Source of the DNA: Oceanicaulis sp. HTCC2633
GTDB taxonomy: Bacteria; Pseudomonadota; Alphaproteobacteria; Caulobacterales; Maricaulaceae
NCBI RefSeq assembly: GCF_000152745.1
Contig: NZ_CH672428.1
Coordinates: 195,433-259,432 of the forward strand
Direction of reading: 5' to 3'
DNA length: 64,000 nt
Below, one piece after another: positions 27,838-36,781 of the stretch (its first letter is position 1; each line of letters opens with the position of its first letter). Under the pieces are notes generated by a model. That model was given only the letters and a program-made list of their open reading frames with translations, did no database searches and had not been told where the DNA came from. The translations under genes were made by a program, and so were the position numbers.

Positions 27838-28581
27838 ATGGCTGACACGCACAGCGCTCCGCCCGCCCGCTATGACGATCTGAAGGCGCTTTTCATCAAC
27901 TGCACGCTCAAGCGCTCGCCCGAACCCTCGCACACCGATGATCTGATGCATGTGTGCCGCACCATCATGAAGGCGCAGGGTGTCAGCATTGAGAGCGTGC
28001 GCCTTGTGGATCACCAGATCGCCTTTGGCGTCCAGCCCGACATGACCGAGCAAGGCTGGGAGCGTGATGACTGGCCCAAGATCTGGGAGAAGGTGAAGGC
28101 GGCGGACATTCTGGTGATCGGCACGCCGCTCTGGCTGGGCGAGGAAAGCTCGGTCGCGCGCGTTCTGATCGAGCGGCTCTATTCCCAGTCCGGACAGCGC
28201 CAGGACAATGGCCAATTCGTCTATTACGGCAAGACGGGCGGCTGCGTGATCACCGGCAATGAGGACGGGGTCAAGCACACCGCCATGACGCTGCAATACG
28301 CGCTCTCCCATATCGGCTATGCCATTCCGCCCCAGGCGGATGCGGGCTGGATCGGCGAGATCGGTCCAGGTCTGAGCTATGGCGATGAGGGCGAGGATGG
28401 AACGCCCGCAGGCCGCCAGAACGCCTTCACCCAGCGAAACGCGACAATCCTGAGCTGGAACCTGATGCATACGGCGCGTCTGTTGAAGGATGCGGGCGGT
28501 TTCCCGGCCTATGGCAATCAGGATGATGAGACGATGAGCCATCAGGCCCTCGGCCATCCTTTCTGGTCGCCTGGGGGCTGA
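27838..28581 (+). CDS. flavodoxin-fold NAD(P)H-dependent oxidoreductase
   Basis: The 247-residue protein has a flavodoxin-like start 'LKALFINCTLKRSPEPSHTD' (FMN phosphate-binding loop of the NADPH-dependent FMN reductase family) and 'ADILVIGTPLWLGEESSVA', the loop that packs on the flavin ring. It probably reduces FMN or quinones; the substrate is unknown. The ATG at 27838 follows GAGAG; upstream in-frame codons run through the terminator hairpin and are not coding. It lies in the leucine-degradation region without an evident metabolic link. Confidence 0.82.
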   Translation: MADTHSAPPARYDDLKALFINCTLKRSPEPSHTDDLMHVCRTIMKAQGVSIESVRLVDHQIAFGVQPDMTEQGWERDDWPKIWEKVKAADILVIGTPLWLGEESSVARVLIERLYSQSGQRQDNGQFVYYGKTGGCVITGNEDGVKHTAMTLQYALSHIGYAIPPQADAGWIGEIGPGLSYGDEGEDGTPAGRQNAFTQRNATILSWNLMHTARLLKDAGGFPAYGNQDDETMSHQALGHPFWSPGG

Positions 28582-28636
28582 AAATCGCCTTAGTCTCCCT
28601 TCAGGGTGAGAAAGCGTCGCGTTGAAGGGGGATGCC

Positions 28637-29119
28637 ATGCTGTTTGAGATTCTGGTTTTGTCGCTGAGCCTGAGCGCCCAGAAAGCGCCACAGGCCGAGA
28701 CACAGTCTCCGACCGCGATTGACGAGACGCGTCTTGAAGCGTGTCTGGCTGAAGCTCAGCAGGCTGAAAGCTGTATCGGCGTCGTGTCCAATGCGTGTCA
28801 GGAAGATCCGGGCGGCTACACCACCTATGGCATGATGGAGTGCGCGCATCGCGCGACGGAGCTCTGGGATCAGCGGCTGAATGCGGCTTATTTTGCCTTG
28901 CGCGACCGCCTTCAGGCGCGCGAACAGCTCCAGCGTCGCGAGCGTCTGCTGGACGCCCAGCGCGCTTGGCTGGCGTTTCGGGAGGCGGAATGCTCCCAGC
29001 AGAGCCTCGCCTATGAGGGCGGCACCCTGATGGGCGTCATCGCCAATTCCTGTTTCAATGATTTTACGGCCCGGCGGGCGCTGGATCTCGAAGCGCAGCT
29101 GGCCGAACTGGATATGTAA
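28637..29119 (+). CDS. LprI/DUF1311 family exported protein
   Basis: The 160-residue protein has a short hydrophobic leader ('MLFEILVLSLSLSAQ') and a DUF1311 domain at the C-terminus: 'MECAHRATELWDQRLNAAY', 'LLDAQRAWLAFREAEC' and a conserved cysteine pair. Members include the mycobacterial lysozyme inhibitor LprI. The ATG at 28637 sits 5 bases after GGGGGA and is preferred over the in-frame TTG at 28622. Envelope location is inferred from the leader. Confidence 0.83.
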   Translation: MLFEILVLSLSLSAQKAPQAETQSPTAIDETRLEACLAEAQQAESCIGVVSNACQEDPGGYTTYGMMECAHRATELWDQRLNAAYFALRDRLQAREQLQRRERLLDAQRAWLAFREAECSQQSLAYEGGTLMGVIANSCFNDFTARRALDLEAQLAELDM

Positions 29120-29120
29120 G

Positions 29121-29152
29121 AAAAACCCCGCGCCATTGGCGCGGGGTTTTTC
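29121..29152. terminator. bidirectional terminator between converging genes
   Basis: 14-bp stem (29121-29134 with 29138-29151) with a 3-base loop and A/T tracts on both flanks. It serves the LprI-like gene and the aldo/keto reductase gene. Confidence 0.92.
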
Positions 29153-29160
29153 TTGCGGGT

Positions 29161-29988
29161 CTACTTGTCCCAGTCGGGCACCCAGTCGGGGTCGATCAAT
29201 CGGCCGTCCGGGCTGCGCAGTGAGTTGATCCGGCCCGTTTCCTCTTGGCTGAGTTTCAGGTCCGCAATCTCGAAGTTCGATTTGATGTGCTTGTCGCTCG
29301 AGCTGCGCGGAATGGCGATCACGCTGTCCTGATCTATCAGCCAGCGCAGCACGATCTGGGCCGGCGAGACATTGTGGGCCTTCGCAATCTCGGTGATGAC
29401 CTCGTCGTCAAACACCTTGCCCTGGGCGATGGGCGAATAGGCGGTCATCGCCATGCCGGCGGCGCGGCAAGCGGTCAGCACGGCGTTCTGATCGAGATAG
29501 GGGTGGTATTCCACCTGATTGGCGACGAGCGGCGCGCCGGAATGCGCGCGCGCCTCATCCAGCAGGTCGACGGTGAAGTTGGACACGCCGATATGCCTGA
29601 CCTGGCCGGCTTCCTTCACCTCGTTCATCGCCTTCATGGTTTCGGCGATCGGCACTTCGGGCACAGGCCAGTGCAAGAGCAGGAGATCGACATAATCGGT
29701 CTTGAGCTTGTCCAAGCTCTCTTTCACCGAAGCTTGAAGGTCGCCGTCGCGGAACTTGTCTCGCCAGACCTTGGTGGTCAGGAAGAAGTCCTCGCGCTTT
29801 ACGCCGGACTGTTTCCAGCCATCGCCTACAGCGGCTTCATTGCCATAGATCTGGGCGGTGTCGATATGGCGGTAGCCGGTCTTGAGAGCCGTCGCCACGC
29901 CGCGCGCCGCATCCTCGTCTTCCAGCTGCCAGGTGCCAAACCCCAGCTTGGGAATGTCGGCGCCATTGGCTTGGGTTCGCTCGGTCAT
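29161..29988 (-). CDS. aldo/keto reductase (2,5-diketogluconate reductase-like)
   Basis: NADPH-dependent reductase of small aldehydes and ketones. The 275-residue (beta/alpha)8 protein has all four catalytic residues: Asp and Tyr in 'HIDTAQIYGNE', Lys in 'TTKVWRDKF', His in 'LLLLHWPVP'. 'AIPRSSSDKHIKSNF' is the NADP-binding loop. It resembles DkgA/DkgB but the physiological substrate is uncertain. The start follows AAGGAG. It is on the opposite strand to the leucine genes, followed by patatin and crotonase genes in the same orientation. Confidence 0.92.
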   Translation of the reverse strand: MTERTQANGADIPKLGFGTWQLEDEDAARGVATALKTGYRHIDTAQIYGNEAAVGDGWKQSGVKREDFFLTTKVWRDKFRDGDLQASVKESLDKLKTDYVDLLLLHWPVPEVPIAETMKAMNEVKEAGQVRHIGVSNFTVDLLDEARAHSGAPLVANQVEYHPYLDQNAVLTACRAAGMAMTAYSPIAQGKVFDDEVITEIAKAHNVSPAQIVLRWLIDQDSVIAIPRSSSDKHIKSNFEIADLKLSQEETGRINSLRSPDGRLIDPDWVPDWDK

Positions 29989-30085
29989 TGCGCGCTCCTT
30001 GGTTGCTTGTCTTCAGGACCTAGGCAACAGGAACGCGGATGGAAGGCGATGGGTTTCATCGCAGCGCAGCATTCCTGCACGCGGA

Positions 30086-31810
30086 TCAACCGAAGCGACG
30101 GGCCAGGGCGTTGGGCATCTCCTGCATCATGCGCTTGGCGCTCTTGTATCCGGCCTCGACCGCTTCATCGAACCGCTTCCACTCGCGCATGTCGAGTTCC
30201 AGCTCGGGCAGGACCAGGATGTCTGCAGCTCGCCGGGTGAGGGCATGTTGCTCCAGCGTGCCTGCTGTCGCCGCCCGCATCAGAAGCGAGGCGATCGGCG
30301 GCGGATCGGACAGGCCATGGCGCGCCACCCAGCCGGTGAAACTGGGCACATCACGGAAATCGTCCGGGTTGATGGCGTTATTGCGCGTGACGTCACAGCC
30401 GACATTGACGCCGCGATGGTAGGCCTTGAGTTCCTGGATCGGGAAATTGTTGAACACCGCCCCGTCCACCAGCACGTCGTCGCCATCCACGATGGGCGGC
30501 AACAGGCCCGGAATGGCGATGGAGGCGCGCAGGGCCCGCGACAGCACGCCGGTGCGGTGAATGCGGGTGGCGCCGCTGCTCAGGCTCGAGGACACGCAGA
30601 AGAAGGGACGGGGCAGTTCGGAAATGTCGATCTCGCCAAAATGCTCTTTCAGGCGCCGGTCCACCCGCTTGCCCTTGGTCAGGCTGACTACAGGCATGAC
30701 CCAGTCGCTCAGGGGATTTGAGTCCACGAAAGCGCGGCGCATCCGGTCCTCAAGCTCGTCCATGTCCCAGCCCATGGCCGCGCCAGCGGCGATGATGCCG
30801 CCCATTGAGGCGCCGCCATAGAAATCGAACTCGACGCCCGCTTCCTTGAAGGCGCGGATGGCGCCCACATGGGCGTAGGCGCGCGAGCCGCCGCCAGAGA
30901 GCACCAGCCCGACAGACTTTCCGCACATGGTTCGCGCCATATGGCGCACATCGCTGGCGTTCTGCTGGCGCCAGTGAAAGCAGCGCGCGGCATCCGCCGC
31001 CGCGATCCATTCAGACGGGTTCGCGGCTTTGCGCACCCCCTCATTGTGGACCATCACCATGTCGATCAGCTTGAGCTTGGCGGCGGGGCTCGGGTCTTCA
31101 GGCATGAGCGGGATGGAGGGACGGGCATCGGCCCGCGCCATCATCCAGATCCGGTCGGCGCGCGCCATGGCTCGCCGCGCCCAGTTGGAATTGCCGAGCC
31201 GGGCTTGAAGAATGACGATGTCATACTCGGCCTCGAACTTGTCCAGACGCGGCCCGGGCCAGTCCGCGCATTCCTCGCCGCAGGAAATGGAGGAGACGCC
31301 CATCTCCTCAAGCGCGTCGCGCAATTGCTGGCTGCGATATTCGAGATCGATCGTCGGCGAGGTGGAGATCAGCGCAAAGACCCGCGGTTCGGACCGGCGA
31401 TAGGATTCCCCGGCCCGGATCCGCGACAGCATCATCTTGCTCAGCTCGCGCATCAGCGAGGCGTGCTTGTTGGTGAGTTTGTCGAACGCCGCCTTGGGCA
31501 GCTTCACCAGCTCGGAATCGCGCAAGGCGTAGACGCTGGCCGAATGGGGGCGGTCCTCCACGAGCGCCATCTCGCCTATGGGTTCGCCAGCGCGGATGTG
31601 ACCGACCAGCTCAGGGCGGGCGTCGGCGCCGCGCCTGAAGGCGGCGAGGGCGCCGGATCGCACCAGATAGAAGGAATCCGCAATCTCGCCCTCTTCAAAG
31701 AGGGTCTGACCCGCCGGCAGACAGAACCATTCCACCTCCGCCTCAACGGCGCGGAGCGCGGCTTTTTCAACCCGGTTGAAAAACGGCAGAATGCTCAGTC
31801 CCAGGTTCAT
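30086..31810 (-). CDS. patatin-like phospholipase with cyclic-nucleotide-binding domain
   Basis: The 574-residue protein begins with a cNMP-binding/Crp-like domain (residues about 10-125; 'SFYLVRSGALAAFRRG', 'GEPIGEMALVEDRPHSASVY'). A middle region follows, then a patatin domain (about 300-480) with 'LVLSGGGSRAYAHVGAIRA' (oxyanion loop), 'GGASMGGIIAAG' (nucleophilic serine) and 'LVDGAVFNNFPI' (catalytic aspartate). This is the layout of NTE/RssA-type lysophospholipases. No predicted membrane anchor is seen. The start follows AAGGAC. Confidence 0.92.
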   Translation of the reverse strand: MNLGLSILPFFNRVEKAALRAVEAEVEWFCLPAGQTLFEEGEIADSFYLVRSGALAAFRRGADARPELVGHIRAGEPIGEMALVEDRPHSASVYALRDSELVKLPKAAFDKLTNKHASLMRELSKMMLSRIRAGESYRRSEPRVFALISTSPTIDLEYRSQQLRDALEEMGVSSISCGEECADWPGPRLDKFEAEYDIVILQARLGNSNWARRAMARADRIWMMARADARPSIPLMPEDPSPAAKLKLIDMVMVHNEGVRKAANPSEWIAAADAARCFHWRQQNASDVRHMARTMCGKSVGLVLSGGGSRAYAHVGAIRAFKEAGVEFDFYGGASMGGIIAAGAAMGWDMDELEDRMRRAFVDSNPLSDWVMPVVSLTKGKRVDRRLKEHFGEIDISELPRPFFCVSSSLSSGATRIHRTGVLSRALRASIAIPGLLPPIVDGDDVLVDGAVFNNFPIQELKAYHRGVNVGCDVTRNNAINPDDFRDVPSFTGWVARHGLSDPPPIASLLMRAATAGTLEQHALTRRAADILVLPELELDMREWKRFDEAVEAGYKSAKRMMQEMPNALARRFG

Positions 31811-31840
31811 GACCTGTCCTTTGTGCGCAACGCCTCGCTC

Positions 31841-32680
31841 CTAGGATTGTCCCATGCGTTTGACCGGGGTCAATGTCTTGAACTCACCCCCGCGTTTTTC
31901 AGCGCGCGCCGTGATCGCCTCCATGATGTCTTCGGGGCTCCACAGCGAGGCCTGGAGCGTCATGGCGTGTTCCAGACTGTCAGCGATCGTGTGGTCGCGC
32001 GCATAGAGGAAGGAGCGCTTGATGCCCGAAATGGTCAAGGGCGCCTTGCTGGCGATGGCGTGCGCGATCCGGTCCACATGCGCTTTGAGGGTCTCCGCAT
32101 CCGGCAGGACGGCATTGTAGAGGCCCAGGCGCTCGGCGCGCTCCGCGCTCAGATTCTCGCCGGTATAGGCCAGCTCGCGCGCTATGCCTTCGGGAATGAG
32201 ACCCGGCAGGCGTTGCAGCGTGCCCACATCGGCGAACATGCCGATATTGGTTTCCTCGATCCGCAGCCAGGCGTCATCCGTCCCGTAGCGCATATCAGCT
32301 GCGCAGATCATGTCGACGCCGCCGCCCACGCACGGCCCCTGGATGGCGGCGATGACGGGAAAGCGGGCCTTCTCGAAAGCGGTGAAGCTGTCCTGGAGTG
32401 CGGTGGCCGCGGTCATGAAAGCTTCGCGCATCGAGGCGGAGTCCGTCTTGAGCGCGTTGGGGTCGGTAAAGACTGAGATGTCCATACCGGCGGTGTAGAC
32501 CGGCCCTTCCGCGTCGAGAATCAGCACGCGAGTTTCGCCGGCGTCCGACAGGGCGCTCACCGCCTTGGGCAGCTCGGCCCAGAATGCGGGGGTCATTGTG
32601 TTGCGCTTGTCAGGCCGGTTCAGGGTGATCCGGGCGATCGGGCCGTCCTGGCTGACCTTGAAGCTCGTGTATTCCGTCAT
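31841..32680 (-). CDS. crotonase, dienoyl-CoA isomerase-like
   Basis: The 279-residue crotonase-fold protein has '[10 protein letters not shown]' and '[18 protein letters not shown]', the two oxyanion-hole segments. '[20 protein letters not shown]' matches the active-site segment of delta3,5-delta2,4-dienoyl-CoA isomerase, with acidic residues at both key positions, so that activity is more likely than plain enoyl-CoA hydratase. The ATG at 32680 follows GGAGAAAT. The gene is divergent from liuB and follows the same direction as the patatin gene 30 bases downstream. Confidence 0.85.
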   Translation of the reverse strand: MTEYTSFKVSQDGPIARITLNRPDKRNTMTPAFWAELPKAVSALSDAGETRVLILDAEGPVYTAGMDISVFTDPNALKTDSASMREAFMTAATALQDSFTAFEKARFPVIAAIQGPCVGGGVDMICAADMRYGTDDAWLRIEETNIGMFADVGTLQRLPGLIPEGIARELAYTGENLSAERAERLGLYNAVLPDAETLKAHVDRIAHAIASKAPLTISGIKRSFLYARDHTIADSLEHAMTLQASLWSPEDIMEAITARAEKRGGEFKTLTPVKRMGQS

Positions 32681-32813
32681 GATTTCTCCTCCGTTGGGCT
32701 CACCTTCGGATGGGTCCGGACAAACGGCAAGGGGCGCCGCAGCCATTGCGCGGGCTGTCCTGAACAGGCTAAGCAGCGCATCAGTCTCGATTTACCAGAC
32801 GGATATTCGCGCC

Positions 32814-34421
32814 ATGACCGAACTTCACACCCAGCTCGATACGTCCTCGGACAGCTTCAAGGCCAATGCCGAGGCGATGGCCAAGCTGGTCGCCGAGTTG
32901 CGGGAGAAGACCGCCCAGGCCGCTCTGGGCGGAAACGAGCGCGCCCGTGAGAAACATCTCAAGCGCGGCAAGCTCCTGTCTCGCGACCGGGTCCAGCGCC
33001 TGCTCGATCCGGGTTCGCCCTTTCTGGAGCTGAGCGCGCTGGCTGCGAACGACATGTATGAGGGCGATGTCCACGGCGCGGGCATGATCACCGGCATTGG
33101 CCGGGTGTCGGGCCGCGAATGCGTGATCGTGTGCAATGACGCCACGGTGAAGGGCGGCACCTATTACCCGATGACGGTGAAGAAGCACCTGCGCGCTCAG
33201 GAAGTGGCGCGCGAGAATCGCCTGCCCTGCATCTATCTCGTGGATTCAGGAGGCGCGAACCTGCCGCACCAGGCCGAAGTGTTTCCGGACAAGGAGCATT
33301 TTGGTCGCATCTTCTTCAATCAGGCCAATCTGTCGTCTGAAGGCATCCCGCAGATCGCTGTGGTGATGGGCAGCTGCACCGCAGGCGGCGCCTATGTGCC
33401 GGCCATGTCTGATGAAACCGTGATCGTGCGCAAGCAGGGCACCATTTTCCTGGGCGGCCCGCCGCTGGTGAAGGCCGCGACCGGCGAAGTGATCTCGGCG
33501 GAGGATCTCGGCGGCGCGGATGTGCACGCGCGCGGATCCGGCGTGGTGGATCATTACGCCGCGGATGATGATCACGCGCTGCAGATTGCGCGCCGGATCG
33601 TGGCGGGTCTCAACACCGTCAAACCCAAACAGGTTTTCCTCGAAGAGCCGCGCGAACCGCGTCTTGATCCCAGGGAGCTGGGCGGCGTGATCCCCGTTGA
33701 TACGCGACAGCCCTTTGACGTGCGCGAGGTTATCGCGCGTCTGGTGGACGGCTCTGAATTTGACGAGTTCAAGAAGCTCTATGGCGAGACGCTGGTGACC
33801 GGCTTCGCCCGTCTGCACGGCATGCCTGTGGGCATCATCGCCAATAACGGCGTGCTGTTCTCGGAAAGCGCCCTCAAAGGTGCGCACTTCATCGAGCTGT
33901 GCTGCCAGCGCAAGATCCCGCTGCTGTTCTTGCAGAACATTACCGGCTTCATGGTGGGCTCGAAATACGAGGCGGGCGGCATCGCCAAGGACGGCGCCAA
34001 GCTCGTCACGGCGGTGTCCACCGCCAAGGTGCCCAAGATCACTGTGGTGATCGGGGGCTCCTATGGCGCAGGGAATTACGGCATGTGCGGCCGTGCTTTC
34101 AGCCCGCGCTTCCTGTTCATGTGGCCGAACGCGCGCATCTCGGTGATGGGCGGCGAACAGGCCGCCAGCGTGCTCGCCACCGTCAAGCGCGACGGCATGG
34201 AAGCGCGCGGTGAAGAATGGAGCGCTGAGGCCGAAGAAGCCTTTAAACAGCCCATCCGCGAGAAATACGAGGAAGAGGGTTCGCCCTATTACTCCACCGC
34301 CCGCATCTGGGATGATGGCGTCATTGCGCCAGAAGACACCCGCCGCGCGGTAGGCCTGGCGCTGTCCGCGGCTCTGAACGCCCCCATCGAGGACACCAAG
34401 TTCGGCGTCTTCCGGATGTAG
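32814..34421 (+). CDS. liuB: methylcrotonyl-CoA carboxylase beta (carboxyltransferase) subunit
   Basis: Transfers CO2 from biotin to 3-methylcrotonyl-CoA, giving 3-methylglutaconyl-CoA, together with LiuD. The 535-residue protein has '[17 protein letters not shown]', '[17 protein letters not shown]', '[19 protein letters not shown]' and '[16 protein letters not shown]', which match MCC beta rather than propionyl-CoA or acetyl-CoA carboxyltransferases. The ATG at 32814 gives the usual length; upstream open sequence overlaps the divergent crotonase. The biotin-bearing partner is encoded 4.1 kb downstream. Confidence 0.96.
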   Translation: MTELHTQLDTSSDSFKANAEAMAKLVAELREKTAQAALGGNERAREKHLKRGKLLSRDRVQRLLDPGSPFLELSALAANDMYEGDVHGAGMITGIGRVSGRECVIVCNDATVKGGTYYPMTVKKHLRAQEVARENRLPCIYLVDSGGANLPHQAEVFPDKEHFGRIFFNQANLSSEGIPQIAVVMGSCTAGGAYVPAMSDETVIVRKQGTIFLGGPPLVKAATGEVISAEDLGGADVHARGSGVVDHYAADDDHALQIARRIVAGLNTVKPKQVFLEEPREPRLDPRELGGVIPVDTRQPFDVREVIARLVDGSEFDEFKKLYGETLVTGFARLHGMPVGIIANNGVLFSESALKGAHFIELCCQRKIPLLFLQNITGFMVGSKYEAGGIAKDGAKLVTAVSTAKVPKITVVIGGSYGAGNYGMCGRAFSPRFLFMWPNARISVMGGEQAASVLATVKRDGMEARGEEWSAEAEEAFKQPIREKYEEEGSPYYSTARIWDDGVIAPEDTRRAVGLALSAALNAPIEDTKFGVFRM

Positions 34422-34481
34422 GACTGATCCGGCTGGCCGGGCGAGCCGTAACAAGGCGCATGATGCGATTGGAGTTCGATC

Positions 34482-35102
34482 ATGCGCGTGTTCGCTGGCT
34501 TGGCAGGCCTGGTCTGCCTACTCGCTTCCGGTGCGGCCATGGCCGCTGAAGAGCCGTCCTATACGCTGGTGGAGCGCGTGGGATCGATCGAGATCCGCGA
34601 TTATCCCGGTCTCATTCACGCCGAGGTGACCGTCAGGGGGGATCGTCAGACCGCCACGCGGCGCGGCTTCCAGCCGCTCGCCAATTACATCTTCGGCGGC
34701 AATCAGCCCCGCGAAGACATCGCGATGACTGCGCCTGTCACCGCCTCTCGCTCGAGCCAGTCCATCGCCATGACGGCGCCGGTCACGTCCGAGCCGGCGG
34801 GAGAGGGGGAATGGGTCGTCTCCTTCATCATGCCGTCTGAATGGACGATGGAAACGCTTCCGGTCGCCAATGATCCCGATGTTCGATTGCGCGAGGCGCC
34901 GCCGCGTCGGGGGGCGGTCATCCAGTTTTCCGGTGTGATGAATGAACGCCGCGCCGAGCGCCATTTGGAAGAGCTTGAAGCCTTCCTCAGCGAGCGAGGG
35001 CTGTCAGCGCTGGGTGCGCCGACTTTCGCCGCCTACAACCCGCCCTGGATCCCGGGGCCCTTCCGACGCAATGAAATCTGGATCGAGGTGAGCGCCGATT
35101 AG
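34482..35102 (+). CDS. SOUL heme-binding family protein, exported
   Basis: The 206-residue protein has a signal peptide ending 'SGAAMAAEEP'. The SOUL pattern is clear: 'LVERVGSIEIRDYPGLIHAE', 'FQPLANYIFGGN', 'IAMTAPVT' twice, and 'FSGVMNERRAERHLEELEAF'. SOUL proteins bind heme or related tetrapyrroles; bacterial roles are poorly defined. It is located in the periplasm if the signal peptide is used. It follows liuB by 60 bases without obvious functional connection. Confidence 0.9.
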   Translation: MRVFAGLAGLVCLLASGAAMAAEEPSYTLVERVGSIEIRDYPGLIHAEVTVRGDRQTATRRGFQPLANYIFGGNQPREDIAMTAPVTASRSSQSIAMTAPVTSEPAGEGEWVVSFIMPSEWTMETLPVANDPDVRLREAPPRRGAVIQFSGVMNERRAERHLEELEAFLSERGLSALGAPTFAAYNPPWIPGPFRRNEIWIEVSAD

Positions 35103-35174
35103 GGGGCATTGCGCCGCATCCCGTGCGCTGCTCTTTCAGGGTAGTCTTCCTGCACAGCTTTGCAGGAGCGCCCC

Positions 35175-35759
35175 ATGCCCAAGCGTATCTGCCTGATCAA
35201 CGGCCATCCCGATCCATCGCCCGAGCGGTTCTGCCACGCGCTGACCGACGCCTATCAGGCCAGCGCGCAGGAGGCGGGCCATATCGTCGATCGCCTTGAT
35301 GTGGGCGCGATGGAGTTCGGCTTTCTGTCCTCACCGCAAGAGTTCGAAACGAAGCCGCCTGCGGTCTTTGATCCGGTGCGGACGGCGATGAGCGAGGCGG
35401 ATCACCTCGTGCTGATCTATCCGCTCTGGCTGGGGGAGATTCCCGCCAAGACCAAGGCGTTCTTCGAGCATGCCGCCAGCGGAGAATTCTTCTTGGCCAC
35501 GAGCGCCAACGGCGCGGGCTGGCCATCGCAGCGCATGAAAGGCAAGTCTGCGCGCCTGATCGTCACCATGGGCATGCCGGGATTTGCCTACAAACTGATC
35601 TTCGGCGCGCATTCACTCAAAGCGCTGGAGGCGGGTCTGTTGAAGATTTCCGGCTTCAAGCCTGTGCGCCACACTGTCTTTGGCGGCGTCCAGATCAGCG
35701 AGAAAAGCCGTCTGTCCATGCTTGAAAAGACGCGGACCCTAGGCCGGGCAGCCCGATAG
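35175..35759 (+). CDS. NAD(P)H quinone oxidoreductase, flavodoxin-like fold
   Basis: The 194-residue protein belongs to the NQO1/MdaB flavodoxin-like family: 'RICLINGHPDPSPERFCHAL' (phosphate loop), 'ADHLVLIYPLWLGEIPAKTK' (flavin ring contact) and 'GWPSQRMKGKSARLIVTMG'. It probably reduces quinones by two electrons using NAD(P)H. The ATG at 35175 follows CAGGAGC. It is the second flavodoxin-fold reductase of the region, only distantly similar to the one at 27838. Confidence 0.85.
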   Translation: MPKRICLINGHPDPSPERFCHALTDAYQASAQEAGHIVDRLDVGAMEFGFLSSPQEFETKPPAVFDPVRTAMSEADHLVLIYPLWLGEIPAKTKAFFEHAASGEFFLATSANGAGWPSQRMKGKSARLIVTMGMPGFAYKLIFGAHSLKALEAGLLKISGFKPVRHTVFGGVQISEKSRLSMLEKTRTLGRAAR

Positions 35760-35794
35760 GGTTACAACACCCCCACGGGTTAATGGGGGACATT

Positions 35795-36112
35795 ATGGAA
35801 ATTCTCAACGACGTGCTCGACTTCATGCGGGCGGGCTTTAACGAGATCAATGCGGTGCAGGGGCTCCTCATTGCGCTGGTCGCCGCCATTGTGCTGCCGG
35901 ACCTCAAGCGTTTGCCGATCATCGTGCTGGCGGCCACGGTCATCCACCTCGCCGTGGACATCCTGATTCCGGTCATCGCCAATGGCGCCGCTTTGCGTCT
36001 GCCGCCCATTCTGGAAGGCAATTACTGGCGTTACGCCGCTGTGGTCCTGGTGGGCTATCTGGTCGTCATCACGATCTTTGCGATCATCAAGCGCCTTCTG
36101 TTCAAGCGTTAA
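35795..36112 (+). CDS. small membrane protein, tandem pair member 1, unknown family
   Basis: The 105-residue protein has three hydrophobic segments. The middle carries 'VIHLAVDILIPVIANGAALR' followed by LPP, and the C-terminus is basic (KRLLFKR). The next gene encodes a protein with the same arrangement, so the two are paralogs. The conserved features are a histidine and aspartate four apart in a predicted helix, then a proline, a charged turn ending GA and a PP pair. No known family was recognised. The ATG at 35795 after GGGGGA is preferred to the one at 35783, because it aligns the two starts (MEIL/MEYI). Confidence 0.7.
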   Translation: MEILNDVLDFMRAGFNEINAVQGLLIALVAAIVLPDLKRLPIIVLAATVIHLAVDILIPVIANGAALRLPPILEGNYWRYAAVVLVGYLVVITIFAIIKRLLFKR

Positions 36113-36259
36113 CCAAGACCGAGAAACAGAGCCGCCGAGACTTGTCTGCATTGCCGTTTTTTGGCGCTGCAACAAGAGTTTTGCTTGATTTTTGTTAACT
36201 TCTTGGCACGCTCTGCTCAGTGGCGGCCTTCAGTAAGGCTGGCTGGCGAGGGGATGACT

Positions 36260-36634
36260 ATGGAATACATCGATCAAATCTGGGCCTATATCGAGCCCGT
36301 CTGGTCCTGGCTCATGGCCGGACTGCAATACTCCATGCATGGCGATGGCGGCTCCATCAACTGGATCTTCCTGGGCGTGCAGATGGGCGTGATCGGCCTG
36401 GTGATGGCGCTGCTGATGCAGGAATACGCCGCCATTCTGATCTTCACGGTGCTCTCGGCGATCGTTCATGTGATCGTCGATATCGTGCTGCCGATGGTGC
36501 GTGACGGCGCAAGCTTCGCGATTCCGCCGGTGACCGACATGCTCTACTGGCAATACATCGCCTTTCTGGGCCTGACCTATCTGGTTGGCCTGACGGTGCT
36601 CTACATCATCAAGGCGATCGTCCTGCCGCGCTAG
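36260..36634 (+). CDS. small membrane protein, tandem pair member 2, unknown family
   Basis: The 124-residue protein has three to four hydrophobic segments. 'IVHVIVDIVLPMVRDGASFA' then IPP corresponds to the segment in the preceding gene, including the H-x3-D-x3-P spacing, and the C-terminus ends in a similar helix plus basic residues. It has an additional N-terminal insertion ('YSMHGDGGSINWIF'). The ATG at 36260 after GAGGGG is preferred; ATG at 36254 is possible. The 147-base gap between the pair is AT-rich for this genome and could hold a separate promoter, but none is clear. Confidence 0.7.
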   Translation: MEYIDQIWAYIEPVWSWLMAGLQYSMHGDGGSINWIFLGVQMGVIGLVMALLMQEYAAILIFTVLSAIVHVIVDIVLPMVRDGASFAIPPVTDMLYWQYIAFLGLTYLVGLTVLYIIKAIVLPR

Positions 36635-36657
36635 ATCGCCGTCATTTCGGGGTCAGC

Positions 36658-36689
36658 AAGGCCCGCCGCCCTGACCGGCGGCGGGCCTT
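36658..36689 (+). terminator. hairpin terminator after the small membrane protein pair
   Basis: 13-bp GC-rich stem (36658-36670 with 36677-36689), loop CTGACC; only a weak T-rich tail follows. It separates the pair from liuC. Confidence 0.65.
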
Positions 36690-36781
36690 CGTCATTTCGA
36701 CGCACAGGTGACGGCTTGGCCCGGCGCGCCCGGCGGAGTAATCAGAAGAGATACTGACTGCTAGCGAAGAGGCGATGTCTG

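Noticed and set aside
35765-35790. CCCCCA...TGGGGG hairpin before the first small membrane protein as a regulator
   Set aside because: A short stem made mostly by the G-rich ribosome site; too weak to claim control of translation.
36199-36230. TGGCACG element upstream of the second small membrane protein as a sigma-54 promoter
   Set aside because: The GG and GC are 8 bases apart instead of 10, which sigma-54 does not tolerate well.
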